DNA of 64,000 bases from Inia geoffrensis (GCA_036417435.1 CM070910.1:20897501-20961500); one strand, 5' to 3'. Numbered from the stretch's first letter, positions 35,290-46,695 are shown. The notes: a model not told the origin generated them from the letters alone. Program-made: numbers and translations.

Positions 35290-36045
35290 ATACAAGGGGT
35301 TAGGAACAGAAGGAGGTTGTGGGGAAGGTGGTGGGTGTACTTATGAAAGGATGACATGAGGAATCCGTGTGGTGTTCAGTATCTTGGCTGTCGGGGGATC
35401 TGTGAGCCTGCAGGTGATAAAATTCTATAGAAGTAAACATAAACACACAAATAAAATGAAACTGGGAAAAATCTCAAAAGACCAATATAGGGCTTCCTGG
35501 TGGTGCAGTGGTTTAAGAATCCAACTGCCAGTGCAGGGGACATGGCTTCGAGCCCTGGTCTGGGAAGACCCCATATGCCGCGGAGCAACTAAGCCCGTGC
35601 ATCACGACTACGGAGCCTGTGCTCTAGGGCCCATGACCCACAACTGCTGAGCCTGTGTGCTACAACTACTGAAGCCCACGTGCTGCAACTTCTGAAGCCT
35701 GCGTGCCTAGAGCCTGTGCTCCTCAACAAGAGAAGCCACTGCAATGAGAAGCCTGTGCACCACAATGAAGAGTAGCCCCTGCTCGCTGCAACTAGAGAAA
35801 GCCTGCAGGCAGCAGCAAAGACCCAATGCAGCCAAAAATAAATAAATAAATAAATTTTATTTTAAAAAGACCAGTATATTATATAATATATATGATATAT
35901 ACACACATATACTGATTGTAACATTGCACTTCAGTTTTGTGAAATATTACCACTGGGGAAACTGAGTAAAGGATACTAAAGATCGCTCTTAAAACTTCAT
36001 GTGAATCTGCAATTATCTCAATGAAGTTACAGTTAAAAATGCACA
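35290..36045 (+). mobile_element. L1 3' UTR, sense, split by a SINE
   Basis: 'gaggttgtggggaaggtggtggg'-like start, 'atcttggctgtcgggggatctgtgagcctgcaggtgataaaatt', then after the SINE 'attaccactggggaaactgag', 'aacttcatgtgaatctgcaattatctcaat'. It ends only about 50 bases before the candidate exon at 36094. Confidence 0.8.
35490..35864 (+). mobile_element. CHR SINE, long form
   Basis: 'ggcttcctggtggtgcagtgg', 'cgagccctggtctgggaag', 'gccgcggagcaactaagcccg', many 'ctacaactactgaagcc' units, tail (AAAT)n. Duplication AAAAGACCAATATA at 35476-35489, with the second copy AAAAGACCAGTATA at 35865-35878 (one difference). Confidence 0.95.
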
Positions 36046-36093
36046 CACAACTACTATATAAAATTAATATATAATTTTTATTTTTGTTTTTAG

Positions 36094-36135
36094 GTTTTTC
36101 CCGCCTGATTGACAACATAGTCATCATTGGCTTTT
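36094..36135 (+). other. Candidate 42-base exon
   Basis: Preceded by a long T-rich tract ending TTTTTGTTTTTAG and followed by the donor GTAAGTTG, both strong. One frame is fully open (phase: two bases, thirteen codons, one base) and would encode a hydrophobic stretch rich in I, V and F. Length is divisible by three. There is no ATG. Joined to the CpG-island exon in phase, the frame stays open, but no ATG lies upstream in that frame. Joined directly to the 50956 exon in that frame a TGA forms at the junction. It may be a UTR/lncRNA exon, or a coding micro-exon of an unrecognised gene, or a chance match. Confidence 0.35.
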
Positions 36136-36844
36136 GTAAGTTGATATTTTAATTTCTTTATCCTTCACCTCCAACCTTGTATATTTTCTAATTACATGAG
36201 AATATTTTTCTAGGGAACCTGAACAAAAATTAGAGCAAAACCTTTTTTTTTATTTGGTTCTTATATTATTTTAAAGATAGTCTCACTTTTTCTCATACCA
36301 TTAGGTGATAGTTATTTTGAGAAGGTTTGAATTACACATCTTGGGCTAGGGCCATCTGTTTCTTTGGAGTGACTTCCTATCAGGGTTATGATTAGCAGGA
36401 GCAAAGTGCCATCTGTGGAGCTGAGGTGGCACATACATCCATCCTGTTGGACATCACAGTCTTCACCTAGAACATCCTTGTGGCAGATGGTAAGAGGGAC
36501 ACAACATCCTGGGAGAAAGCCACTAATGGGAATGGTTTGACTAATGAGGTATAACAAATTCTGTTTCGTTTATCTGTGAAAATCTGGCAATGAGATGAAA
36601 TGAAGGGAGAATTGCAGATTGGGAGAATTTAGCTTTATTCTCATTTTATAATTTGGAGTAGCTATATGTCTGTTCAGTAACTTTTTCTTGTAGCATATTG
36701 AAGAAAAATTTAAATCTCCTGTTTCATGGTAGTTTTTTTTAATTCAGTGAAATCTAAACATTTGAAATAGATTTGAACAAACATTTTTAATCTGGGAAAT
36801 GAATTATCCCCTCTGTCACTGAAAACATTTACAGTATTAAATGG
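36136..36844. other. Intronic sequence
   Basis: An 81-codon - strand frame at 36312-36557 has no recognisable domain. Possibly part of an old repeat. Confidence 0.35.
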
Positions 36845-37990
36845 CTAATTCTCTCCACTCCAACCAAACTTTCTTCTTCCTTAGTCTTCCTCGTCTCAGT
36901 AAATGGCAACTACATTCCTCCAGTTGCTCAGATAGTCTCTGTGGCACCATCATCCTCTCTTCTTTCTGCCATCCCCTATACGCCCAGCTGTCAGGAAATA
37001 CCGTCAGCTCTGCCTTAAATATATCTAGAAGATGACTGCTTTTCACCACGTATTCCACTACCATACTGGTCAAAGCCTTCATCTTTTTATTAAAATAGCC
37101 TCCTAACTTGTTTCCCTGCTTTTACACTTTCTCCACTATAACCCATTCTCCAAATGGCAGCCAGATAAATTATTTAAAACTCTTAAGTCTGATCATGTTA
37201 CTTTTCTGCTCCAGTGACTCCGGTGCCTCTCTTCACAGAGGCTTATCAACTTCTACATGATATGGGCCCCCATTACTTCTGGTCTAACCTAACCTTTTAC
37301 TGCTCCCCCTCACTCACTGCTTTAGCCATACCAATATTCTTGTTCCTACATTGGGGTTTTGCAATTACCGTTCCCACAAATAGCCACATGACTCAGTTCC
37401 TTACCTCCTTTAAATCTTTGCAAAATTGTCATCTCCGCATCCAGGCCTTCCCTGACTACCTTCCTTCAAATTACCACTGTTTCTCCCTGCCTTACACTCC
37501 CAGCACTTCCTATCACTACAGTACTTTATTTATTTATTATTTTTAAAATAAATTTATTTGTTTCTATTTATTTTTTGGCTGCGTTGGGTCTTCGTTGCTG
37601 CATGCGGGCTTTCTGTAGTTGCGGTGAGCAGGGGCTACTTTTCGTTGTGGTGCACGGGTTTCTCCTTGCAGTGGCTTCTCATTGCAGACCACAGGCTCTA
37701 GGCACGCAGGCTTCGGTAGTGGCACATGGGCTCAGTAGTTGTGGCTCACGGGCTCTAGAGCGCAGGGTCAGTAGTTGTGGCGCACAGGCTTAGTTGCTCC
37801 GCAGCATGTGGGATCTTCCCGGACCAGGGCTCGAACCCGTGTCCCCTGCATTGGCAGGCAGATTCTTAACCACTGCACCATCAGGGAAGTCCCAGTACTT
37901 TATTTTTTTAACCACCTTCTGTTATATATTTTACTTATCTGTCTCCCTTTCACTTGAAGATGAACTCTACGAGAGTAATAATTTTTGTGT
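36845..37990 (+). mobile_element. L2 LINE 3' end, split by a CHR SINE
   Basis: Sense L2 text: 'cttgtttccctgcttttacac', 'ctcttaagtctgatcatgttacttt', 'ccaggccttccctgactacctt', 'cttcctatcactac'. It resumes after the SINE with 'accaccttctgttatatattttacttatctg' and 'gaagatgaactctacgagag'. The 110-codon frame at 37214-37546 is within this repeat. Confidence 0.8.
37532..37892 (-). mobile_element. CHR SINE inside the L2
   Basis: Reverse long-form SINE ('ggctgcgttgggtcttcg', 'ggctctagagcgcagg', 'gaccagggctcgaacccgtg', 'catcagggaagtcc'). Exact duplication CAGTACTTTATTT at 37519-37531 and 37893-37905. Confidence 0.95.
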
Positions 37991-38364
37991 GTTTTGTTTA
38001 CAAAGATGGGAAAGTGGGATAGGGAAAATGGATTGTATAGCGGTTACTGACTTTGCCTAAAACAACCTTCTCTTGTTGCCTCGTGACCACAGAGATAGGT
38101 AAGTGAAAAAAGCAACTAAAATCTCAATCATCTGTGTATTTCTAAGGATTACTGGGAGAAAAACTAGGTTTGAAATTTCTTCTAAGAATATACTTCATTT
38201 TCTTTTCAGTGCTTGTTTGATTAGAAGTTCTTTGGTAAAAATGAGTAGATATTGATATTTTTAGTAAATGATTCCTAATACCATTTTGTTACTGAAGATT
38301 TAGAGTGTTCTATCAGAATTTAGTTCCAGAAGTGTGCTTTTTAAGAGCTATAAATTAAGAGCAG

Positions 38365-38580
38365 ACAGAATGGTGGATAGCACAAGTTTTAGAACCAAGT
38401 GTAGCCTGGCTTGAATTCTGGCTGTGATTCCAATAAGTACACTATAAGCAAGTTAATGAGGCTTTATTAGCCACAGTTTGTCTTTTATAAAATTGAAACA
38501 ATAATAGTTGTGAGGCTTATGAGGATTAATTGAGGTGATAGACCTGGCCATTAGCAACATTCAGTAACTATTAATCCTTT
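38365..38580 (+). mobile_element. MIR SINE
   Basis: 'gatagcacaagttttagaacc', 'tggcttgaattctggctgtg', 'taatagttgtgaggcttatgaggattaattgagg'. Confidence 0.75.
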
Positions 38581-38919
38581 AATCTGATATTGCTCAGTTT
38601 TATAAGCTTGAGATACTAGTAATAAATTATTTTACAGTGTACTTTGTAGAGAAGACAGTCTTTTATAATTTATGTCATTACATATAGTAAATTTTGAAAA
38701 AATTTTGTACATTTCACAGAAGAGAAAATGACTAGGAGACATGAGCTGCTCTGTAATGTGACCCCAGAAATTTTTTTGCATTTTTTGTAATCTCTACACT
38801 TTAGCAATGTGGAGAGGATGAAATGAGATAGTGTAGATTTGTCAGTACTTATTTTAAAATATAAAACATTAATGCAAATGTAAGGAATTGGAATATCATA
38901 CTGAGGGGACTTCTACCAT
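38581..38919. other. Intronic sequence
   Basis: AT-rich, nothing recognised. Confidence 0.35.
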
Positions 38920-39492
38920 GACTTCCAGTCATGATGTACTAACAGGAACTGGATTTATTATCCTGCCTTAGCAAAACAAACAAACAAAACCCCATAAAAT
39001 GTATGAAACAAAGGTTTTCAGACGTTGGGTGACAAGTGGCATAAGACAGTTAACCCTGAGATAAAGGAAACAAATGATGTGCCCAAGGCCACAGTGTAAG
39101 AGGGGAACCCAGACACAGCTCAGTAGTCACCCTGAATTGAGGTGATTAAGCTGGCAATTCAGGGAGGTTGAAGCAGCTAGAATTTGCAGGACAGAGGACC
39201 AGAGAGAAGAGAGCTCTGGAGATCTTCAGAGGGTTCCCTTGGAGTCTTCAGCTGAGTGCTGATTAGTGCGTGCTTATGAGAGAACTACCCAAGGCTTGGA
39301 GAAAAACCACTGGGAAGGAAAGGTTAGCTCATGTAGGGCTGGGAAGTGTGCATCCCCACCATTCAGAGTAGAAAAACTTTGTAATACAAGTGGCATTAGA
39401 TGGAGTGCTCAGAAGGGTATTGCCTCAATGGTGAGGCAAAATTAGCCCTAGACTAAAGGCTGCCCTGATCCTACCTAAAAAATCTTAAAAGT

Positions 39493-39617
39493 GGGAATTC
39501 CCTTGTGGTCCAGTGACTAGACACGGGTTTTCATTGCTGTGGACCTGGGCTCGATCCCTGATTGGGGAACTGAGGTCCCACAAGCTGCACTGTCCAGCCA
39601 AAAAAACAAAACAAAAC
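39493..39617 (+). mobile_element. CHR SINE, short
   Basis: 'gggaattcccttgtggtcc', 'ctgggctcgatccctgattggggaactgagg', 'ccagccaaaaaaac' tail. Exact 13-bp duplication AAATCTTAAAAGT at 39480-39492 and 39618-39630. Confidence 0.93.
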
Positions 39618-39654
39618 AAATCTTAAAAGTAAGCCATTAAAGAGGAATCGTAAC

Positions 39655-39870
39655 ACTTTTTTAGTAAAGAGCCAGATGGAAAATACTTTAGGGTTTACAG
39701 GCAATATGACCTCTGCTGCAACTACTTAGCTCTGCCATTGTAATGTTAAAGCAGTCATAGACAATATGTAAATGAATGGGGGTGGCTGTATTGCAATAAA
39801 ACTTTATTTACATAAATAGACTCTGGGCCAAATTTGGTTTGTGCACCATAATTTGCAGACTTCTGGTTTA
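39655..39870 (+). mobile_element. hAT-type MER element
   Basis: 'taaagagccagatggaaaatactttagggtttacagg', 'caataaaactttatttacataaa', 'ccaaatttggtttgtgcacc', ending near 'gcagacttctggttt'. Same family as 20345-20520. Confidence 0.8.
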
Positions 39871-39884
39871 CAGGGTCACACTGT

Positions 39885-39996
39885 GGGACTTCCTTGGCAG
39901 TCCAGTGGTTAAGACTCCACGCTTCCATTGCGGGGTGCGTGGGTTAGACTCCACATGCCGCATGGCATGGACAAAAAATTAAAATAGAAAAGAAAA
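39885..39996 (+). mobile_element. CHR SINE, short
   Basis: 'gggacttccttggcagtccagtggttaagactcc', 'catgccgcatggcatgg', A-rich tail. Duplication GGGTCACACTGT at 39873-39884 against GGGTCAAATTGT at 39997-40008. It sits at the right edge of the hAT element. Confidence 0.92.
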
Positions 39997-41732
39997 GGGT
40001 CAAATTGTTTCTAGTCGCTTAACTCCAACTCAGAACAAAGCTCAAGAATATATAAAGAAACACAAAATATCCAGCACCTAACAAGGTAAAGGACACAATG
40101 TCTAGCATTCAATCAAAATTTACCAGATATGCAAAGAAACAGGAAAATTCAGTAGTAAGAGAAAATTCAATCAATAAAAATAGACTCAGAAATGAAACAG
40201 ATTTAATAAACAAAGATATTAATAAACAAAGTTAATAAACATTTTATTTAAGTAATAAGATTTTAATAACATATTCACTAAATGAAGATATTAAAAACAT
40301 TAGTATAACTAAGTTTTGTATGTTCAAGATAATAGAGGAAGCATAAATTTGTTAAGAAAAGACATGAAAGCTATAAAACGACCCAAATTGATCTTCTAGA
40401 GACAACATAAACATCTGAGATGAAAAATACACTGGATAGGATTAACAGCGGACTAGACACTGCAGAAATAAAGATTGCATGAACTTGAAGACACAGCAAT
40501 AGAAATTATACAAAATAAAACACACACACAAAAATCCTGGGGAAAAAAGCCCATCAGTGAGCTGTGGGATAACTTTAAACAGCCAAAAATATTGTGTAAT
40601 TAGAGTCTCCAAAGGAGGGAGGGAACAGAAAAAAAATTTTTTTTAAATAATGGCTGAAAATTTGCTAGATTTAATGAAAACCATAAGCCTGCAAATCTCA
40701 GAAGCTCAATGAAAAGCTAGCAATTACCAAAAAAAAAAAAAAAGAAAAAAATGAAGAAAATTACACCAAGGCACAACATTAATCAGATAATTTAAAACCA
40801 GTTATAACGAGAAAGATTTTAAAGTAGAGAACGAAGAAACTATAAATTTAGAGGAACAGAATGACAGCAGACTTTTCATCAAAAGCAAAGCAAGCCAGAA
40901 GACAGTGGAGCAATGTCTTTAATGAAAGAAAAAACTGTTAACCTAGAAATCTATAGCTAATGAAAATATATTTCAAAAAAGGAGGTGAAATAAAGACATT
41001 TTCAGACATTCAAAAGCTTAAAGAGTTAATCACCGTTAGACCCACACTACAAGAAATGTTAAAGTCCTCAGGAAGAAAGAAAATAATACCAAGTGGAAAT
41101 AAAGAGCACCAGAAATGGTAAACACCTGGGTAAATGTATAAGGTTTCGCTTTTTCAAATTTAAATCTTTTTAAAAAGGTTATCGTTTAAACAAAATAGTA
41201 ATAGTGGAGTTGGGGTTTATAACATACAAAAGGTGTGACAATAATTGCACAAAGGTCAGGAGGGGAAAAATTGAAATATAATATTAAAGTTTTTTTTACT
41301 ATATGTGAAGAAGTACAATATCCCTTAAAGGTATATTGTAATAGGGATATAGCCATAAACCCTAAATCAACACTAAAGCATAAAAAATAGTCATAAGACA
41401 AAGGAGATAAATCAGAAAAAAAAAATAGTTCAAAAGAAGGCAGGGAAAAAAGGAAAAGGGGATGGAGAACAGATGGGACAAATACAAAAAAAAAAAGCAA
41501 GGTGCAACATTTCAACCTAACCATATCAATAATCACATTAAGTATAAATGGTCTAAATACTCTCATTAAAAGGCAAAGAATATCAGATTAGGTTCAAAAA
41601 GAAAAAACAAACAAGGATTAACTCTATGCCGCCTGCAAAAGAAGTACACAACATATATATAAAGACAAATAGATTACAAGCTAAAGGACAGAAAATAATA
41701 TACACGTCAGCACTAATTTTTTAAAAAGCCTG

Positions 41733-42045
41733 CGGACTTCCATGGTGAACTCAGTGGTTAAGAATCGACCTGCCAATGCAGGGGACACAGGTTCGATCCC
41801 TGGTCTGGGAAGATCCTACATGCCGTGGAGCAAGTAAGCCCATGCACCACTACTACTGAGCCTGAGCTCTAGAGCCCGTGTGCTGCAGCTACTGAAGCCT
41901 GCACACCTAGAGCCGTGCTCTGCAACAAGAGAAGCCACTGCAAAAAGAAGCCCATGTACTGCAATGAAGAGTAGCTCCCACTCGCTGCAACTAGAGAAAG
42001 CCTGGGTGCAGCAATGAAGACCCAACACAGCCAAAAAAAAAAAAA
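41733..42045 (+). mobile_element. CHR SINE, long form (first of a pair)
   Basis: 'cggacttccatggtgaactcagtggttaag', 'caggttcgatccctggtctggg', 'gaagagtagctcccactcgctgcaactagag', tail 'cacagccaaaaa'. Target AAAAAGCCTG at 41723-41732, duplicated at 42046-42054. The 95- and 84-codon - strand frames here are spurious. Confidence 0.93.
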
Positions 42046-42061
42046 AAAAAGCCTGGAGTGG

Positions 42062-42387
42062 GGACTTCCTTGGTGGTCCTGTGGTAAAGAACCTGCCATG
42101 CAATGCAGGGGATGTGGGTTCAATCCCTGGTCAGGGAACTAATATCCCACATGCCAGGAGCAACTAAGCCCGTGCACCACAACTACTGAGCTCGCGTGCC
42201 TCAGTGAGAGAGTCCATGTGCTATGGACCCCGCGTGTCACAGCTACAGAGCCCATGTGCCCTGGAAGCCAGTGTGCCACAGCAAAAGATCCCTTATGCCT
42301 CAACAAAGATCCTGCATGCTGCAACTAAGACCCGATGTAGCCAAAAACAAATAGAAGAAAATAAATAAATAAGTTTTTTTAAAAAAG
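42062..42387 (+). mobile_element. CHR SINE, long form (second of a pair)
   Basis: 'ggacttccttggtggtcctgtggtaaagaacc', 'gggttcaatccctggtcaggg', tail 'tgtagccaaaaacaaatag'. Exact duplication GCCTGGAGTGG at 42051-42061 and 42388-42398. It landed within about ten bases of the first SINE's end. Confidence 0.93.
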
Positions 42388-43740
42388 GCCTGGAGTGGCT
42401 ATATTAATATCAGACAAAATAGAAATTAGAGCAAAGAATATTGCCAGGGAGAAGGAGGGTTCTTTCATAATGATAAAGTGGTAAATTCATCAAAAAAAAT
42501 CCTCTTAAATGTTTATGCACCTAATAACAGGGCTTCAGTATATACAAGGAGAAATAGACACATCCACAAACGTAGTCAGATTTCAGTACCCTCTCTGAAC
42601 AGATACATCAAGTAGATAACAAACCAATAAAGATATAGAAGGCCAAAACACCACTATCAACCAGCTTGACCTAATTGACAGTCATAGAACACTCTACCCA
42701 ACAAAAGCAGAATACACATTCTTTTCAAGCATGCCCAGAACTTTATCAAGATAGACCATATTCTGGGTAAAAAAAACAAGACAATTAATTTAAAAGGGTT
42801 TAAATCATACAAAGATTAAGTCAGAACAGAAAGGTATCTGGAAAAGTATCTTATAACTGAACAACACACTTCTAAATAACCCAGGGGCACATTCTAGGCC
42901 ATACAGAACATGTTACATTTCAAAGAATGCCAGTCATATGAAATCCATTCTCAGACAACAGTGGAAATGAAATTAATAACAAAAAGTTAGTGTAAAAATT
43001 CTCAAATATTTGGAAATTAACACAGTTCTAAATAATGCCTGCTGCATCAAAGAAGTCTCATGAAATATTTTAAAATACTTTAAAATAAAGTGAAAATATA
43101 GTCTATAAAAATGTGTGGGATGCAGCTAAAATAGTGCTTGGAAGGAAATTTATAGCATCAAATGTTTATATTAGAAAAAAATCAACCTAAAATCAATGAT
43201 TGAAGTTTCCACCTTATGAAAGTAGAGAAGAGCAAATTAAAGCAAGCAGAAGAAAGTAAATAATAAAAATTAGAGAAGTCAACAAAATTGAAAATAGGAA
43301 AATGATAAAGAAAAATCAACAAAATGGAAAGCTGGTTTCTTTGAACAAGATTAATAAAATGATAAACATATAGCGAGGCTAACCAAGGATAAGAGAGAGA
43401 AGACATAAATTACCAGTATCAGGAAGGAAAGAGGAGCCACAACTACTGACCTCATGGATTTTACAGGGCTAATGAGAGAATACTACAATCTCTGCCCACA
43501 AATTTGAGAACTTAGATGAAATGGACCAAATCCTAGAAAGATACAAACTACCAAAACTCCCTCAAGGAGAAATAGATTACCTGAACAGCTCTATATCTAT
43601 TAAAGACATCAAATTAATAGTATGTATTAAAAACAAACAAACAATACCACCACCACCACCAAAAACCTTCCAAAAAAGAAACCCAGGCCCAAACGGTCAC
43701 ATTGGTGAATTTTACCAAATAACCCATGTGACATAAATGA

Positions 43741-43885
43741 AAAGGGTAATTGGGAAGTATTTTCAATTGAATGGAAATGAAACATATTTCCAAATAATTA
43801 GGATGCAACTATAGCGGTGCTTAGAGGGAAACTTATAGCACTAGGTATCTATATTAGGAAAGAACAGTCTCAAATTAATGGCTCA
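43741..43885 (+). mobile_element. Second, overlapping L1 ORF2 scrap
   Basis: Repeats in degraded form the L1 segment found at about 43005-43190 ('ggatgcaactatagcggtgcttagagggaaacttatagcac' against 'ggatgcagctaaaatagtgcttggaaggaaatttatagcatc'). It is either a different L1 copy abutting the first or a tandem duplication. Confidence 0.7.
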
Positions 43886-44499
43886 AGGTAAGGGATTGTT
43901 AAAATTGCCTTCAAATATCTGAATGTCGTTTGTTAAAAAATATGTTTGTTTCATATTGTTGGAGAAGACAATTAGAGGTGGTTATAAAAAGGCAGTTCTT
44001 AGCCCTTCATAAGAAAGAAATAACCATGAAACTTCCACAGCTATGGACTGAGCTTCTTTAGTGAGACACATGCTTCCTTAGACATTCTTAAGGGTTCTTC
44101 CCAACTATTAATTTCTGAGATAAATGGTAGTGAAGGAAACAAAAATTTCTCAGTGTTAATAGGCTATAGATAAACAAGCACATTTAAACTGATGTGTTAT
44201 ATAGTAGGTAATGCAATGTAAGAATGAGCAATAATTTTTAAAAATCACAGAAATATAGAATTAGAAGGAGCCTTAAGTGGTATTGAGTCAAACAACAGTG
44301 GCCTCAATTGCCTGCCTTTTTAAATATCAAAGCACTGGATAAAAAAATTTTTTTAAGGGGGAACCATTGAAGTTTGTAGATCAGCAAAAGCAGTGAAGGA
44401 CAAGTAAATCACTGAATGGCATATTCAGAATTCAGAGAAAATCCATGAAGCTCAAGAACAATCAAGAATATTCTAGATGTGCTTGTGTACTAGGTAAAA
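43886..44499. other. Start of the young-repeat-free block
   Basis: A weak ancient-repeat motif lies near 44245-44300. No gene seen. Confidence 0.4.
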
Positions 44500-44620
44500 G
44501 TTGGATAAATGCCATCTACTTTCCAAAGCCTTTTCTGACTCTCCAAGACTTACTGGCCTGTCTCTGTCTTCCCATAGTATTTTGTACCCTCTGCACTGTA
44601 GCATCTACATACCATCATCT
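44500..44620 (+). mobile_element. L2 fragment
   Basis: 'agccttttctgactctccaagac' and 'cttcccatagtattttgtaccctctgcactgtagc' resemble L2 3' text. Confidence 0.5.
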
Positions 44621-45199
44621 ATCAATAAGGGGCCATGAAAAATGAGACAAGGAGTTAAAAAGTACGGTTTGCCTTTTATCACTGGCAGTCTTTTCTTGTG
44701 CTAGAAAGTTACTCCATGTTTTCCTAGTGAGTAGCATGAGGGTCAAATGAAATAAGACATGTATTAGTTCTTTGAAAACTTTAACGCACTAGCTACATAA
44801 AACAAATATTCCTATTAGGTATTTTTCTCTTCATGTGGCAATAGTCTGTGAATTTCTGCCTAACACCAATACATTTCTACTTAAAATGGTTAAACGGCAA
44901 GAAGTAGAACTGATTGTACAGAAAAACAACATTGCTGCTTTATAGCAACCATGGACTTGCCTCCATTTTTTTTTTTTTAAGACCAATTAGTGTTTCTGTT
45001 TTGTATAGTGGCTTATCTTTTATGACAGTTTGATCTTGGTTTATTACTTGGCCCCATAAAATCCTAGACTTGAGTGCTAAATTTTTAGTGCTAGAGGGAA
45101 TCATGTATTCTAGAGGCGGAAAGTTAAATTTTGTGTCTTTTTATTGAAAAGGAAGCATTTTCCCCCTTTTAACAAGTTTTATATTGGTTTGATTTTCAA
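44621..45199. other. Non-coding unique sequence
   Basis: Nothing recognised apart from a T-run at 44969-44980. Confidence 0.4.
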
Positions 45200-45455
45200 C
45201 ATCAATGATAATAGCTACCATTATTGAGCATTTCTTATATGCTAACACGGCTCTAGGTGCTATACACAGGTTATCTAATTCTGTCCTTTGCAAGCCCTAT
45301 GAAAGAAGGTATTATTCCTCTTTTACAGATGAGGAAACCGAGGTTCTGGAAATACTGTTAAATTGCCTAATTTACAAAACTACTAAAAGGTGACACTAAA
45401 ATTTGAATGTGAACCTGACACCAGAGTCCATACTCTTAAACACTGCCTCCTTGAA
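45200..45455 (-). mobile_element. MIR SINE, reverse, near full length
   Basis: 'attattgagcatttcttatatgctaacacggctctaggtgc', 'cctcttttacagatgaggaaaccgaggttc', 'acaccagagtccatactcttaaacac'. Confidence 0.85.
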
Positions 45456-45539
45456 TGAGCGGTATAATGCATTGGGCTTAGAAATAGGTTCTGATTACTT
45501 ATTTAATACAATTATGGAGAACGTCAGTGAATAATTACA

Positions 45540-45790
45540 TGCAGAGGTGGTAGCTAGGGGCAAAGGAAACAGCATGGGATTTAGAAACAATATTTAAAGT
45601 TGTGACTCATATACTTACTTGTTCTGTGACTTTGGCAAATCAATTTATTACCTCTCTTGAGGCGTTTTTCCTCATTCAAAAATAGAAATTCATAAAACCA
45701 CCTATCTCAGATGGTTATGGTGAAGATCAAATTGATGTTTCTAAGTGCTTTGTAAATGCTTTTGAAAAGTATATAAGTGAATTGATGAGT
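45540..45790 (+). mobile_element. MIR SINE
   Basis: 'agcatgggatttagaaacaa', 'ttgttctgtgactttggcaaatcaatttattacctctc', 'ctaagtgctttgtaaatgc'. Confidence 0.7.
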
Positions 45791-46656
45791 ATATGTCGTC
45801 ATTTGCCATAGCCTTTCTTCGAGTAGTAAGTTTTCTGACTGCTTTTAAAAAATGATTTGATTTATAGAAACGTAGTGAGTTTCCCAAGCAGCTCTATTGA
45901 ATTAGAGTGATCTATTATAGAAGGAGGTTATACTCATAAGACCAGCTTTCTTCGATGAAGTACATCGTTTTTGAGGAACGATTATTTCACAATACTTCGT
46001 AAAGGAATTCTTCATGGATGTTTCTGTCTCCATTTTGGAAGAGTAGGGAGACACAGAGGCCAAAGTGAATCAGTGCCAGAGTCAGCTTTGAGGTTCCTAA
46101 TATAACTGTCACACTGAGCCTACCAAGAATTCCACTACCTTTCCTGTGCAGTTGGGAGTTCTGTATTTTCTAAGTTTATTTCTGTCCCAGTTTGAGAAAA
46201 ATGAAAGTCTTTACCTTGAGGACTGTTCAGTACCCTATACAAAATGGCATCTTTGGCAGTCAAATGAATAATCAGTGAATGGACCCCCCAGGTCAGTCCT
46301 GAAGCTCCTAAGACGGGCACGTGGGAAGGTTGTGTTCTGTGTCATGTAGTGAGTTCTCCATACCTTTCATTCCAGTGTTGTTTATTTTCTTTTTGGTTTA
46401 GGAATTTTGAAACTTAACCCATCTATTCCCATGTTTACTCAGGATTAGCAGCAGAAATGGAGTGGAGCACAATAAAACGAACACATTTTGTTACGGGCTG
46501 TCGTGAGCGTGGTGTCAAAGTTGCAGTTCGGAATTCAGTGGAGACTTTGGAAATCTTTAAATTCTGTGTGTTCAGTGTAGGTAACGAATCAGGATAATCC
46601 ACTTTCTTTCCTAGTCCCTCTGGTTCTCCCCTCCCACCTCACTAACCCTCTTCACT

Positions 46657-46695
46657 CACATGCGTGCGCGTGCGCGCACACGCGCACACACACAC
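46657..46695. repeat. 39-base perfect purine/pyrimidine alternation
   Basis: CACATGCGTGCGCGTGCGCG then CACACGCGCACACACACAC-type sequence: every step alternates purine and pyrimidine with many CG steps, the classic Z-DNA-prone pattern. Confidence 0.9.

Larger units (their letters stand above)
38920..43740 (+). mobile_element. Largely complete but decayed L1, sense, with five insertions
   Basis: Order is 5' region (38.9-39.5 kb), ORF1-like section ending near 41.1 kb ('attttcagacattcaaaagc', 'cccacactacaagaaatgttaaag'), then ORF2 ('agtggctatattaatatcagacaaaat', 'tagaccatattctgggt', 'tctcagacaacagtgg', 'agatgaaatggaccaaatcctag', 'aggcccaaacggtcacattggtgaatttt'). Inserted into it are a hAT element and four CHR SINEs. 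No frame longer than about 130 codons survives, so it is dead. Inserts excluded, about 3.7 kb of L1 remains. Confidence 0.8.

Noticed and set aside
37214..37546. 110-codon + strand frame with a hydrophobic end
   Set aside because: It lies in L2 3' sequence and the start of a SINE tail.
38040..38105. Possible exon ending at GATAG|GTAAGTG (38096)
   Set aside because: A fair donor, but the only nearby acceptor gives a six-base exon and the sequence borders an L2 tail.
41186..41566. 126-codon - strand frame rich in F, L and Y
   Set aside because: It is the antisense of A-rich L1 sequence, which always yields such phenylalanine/leucine-rich frames.
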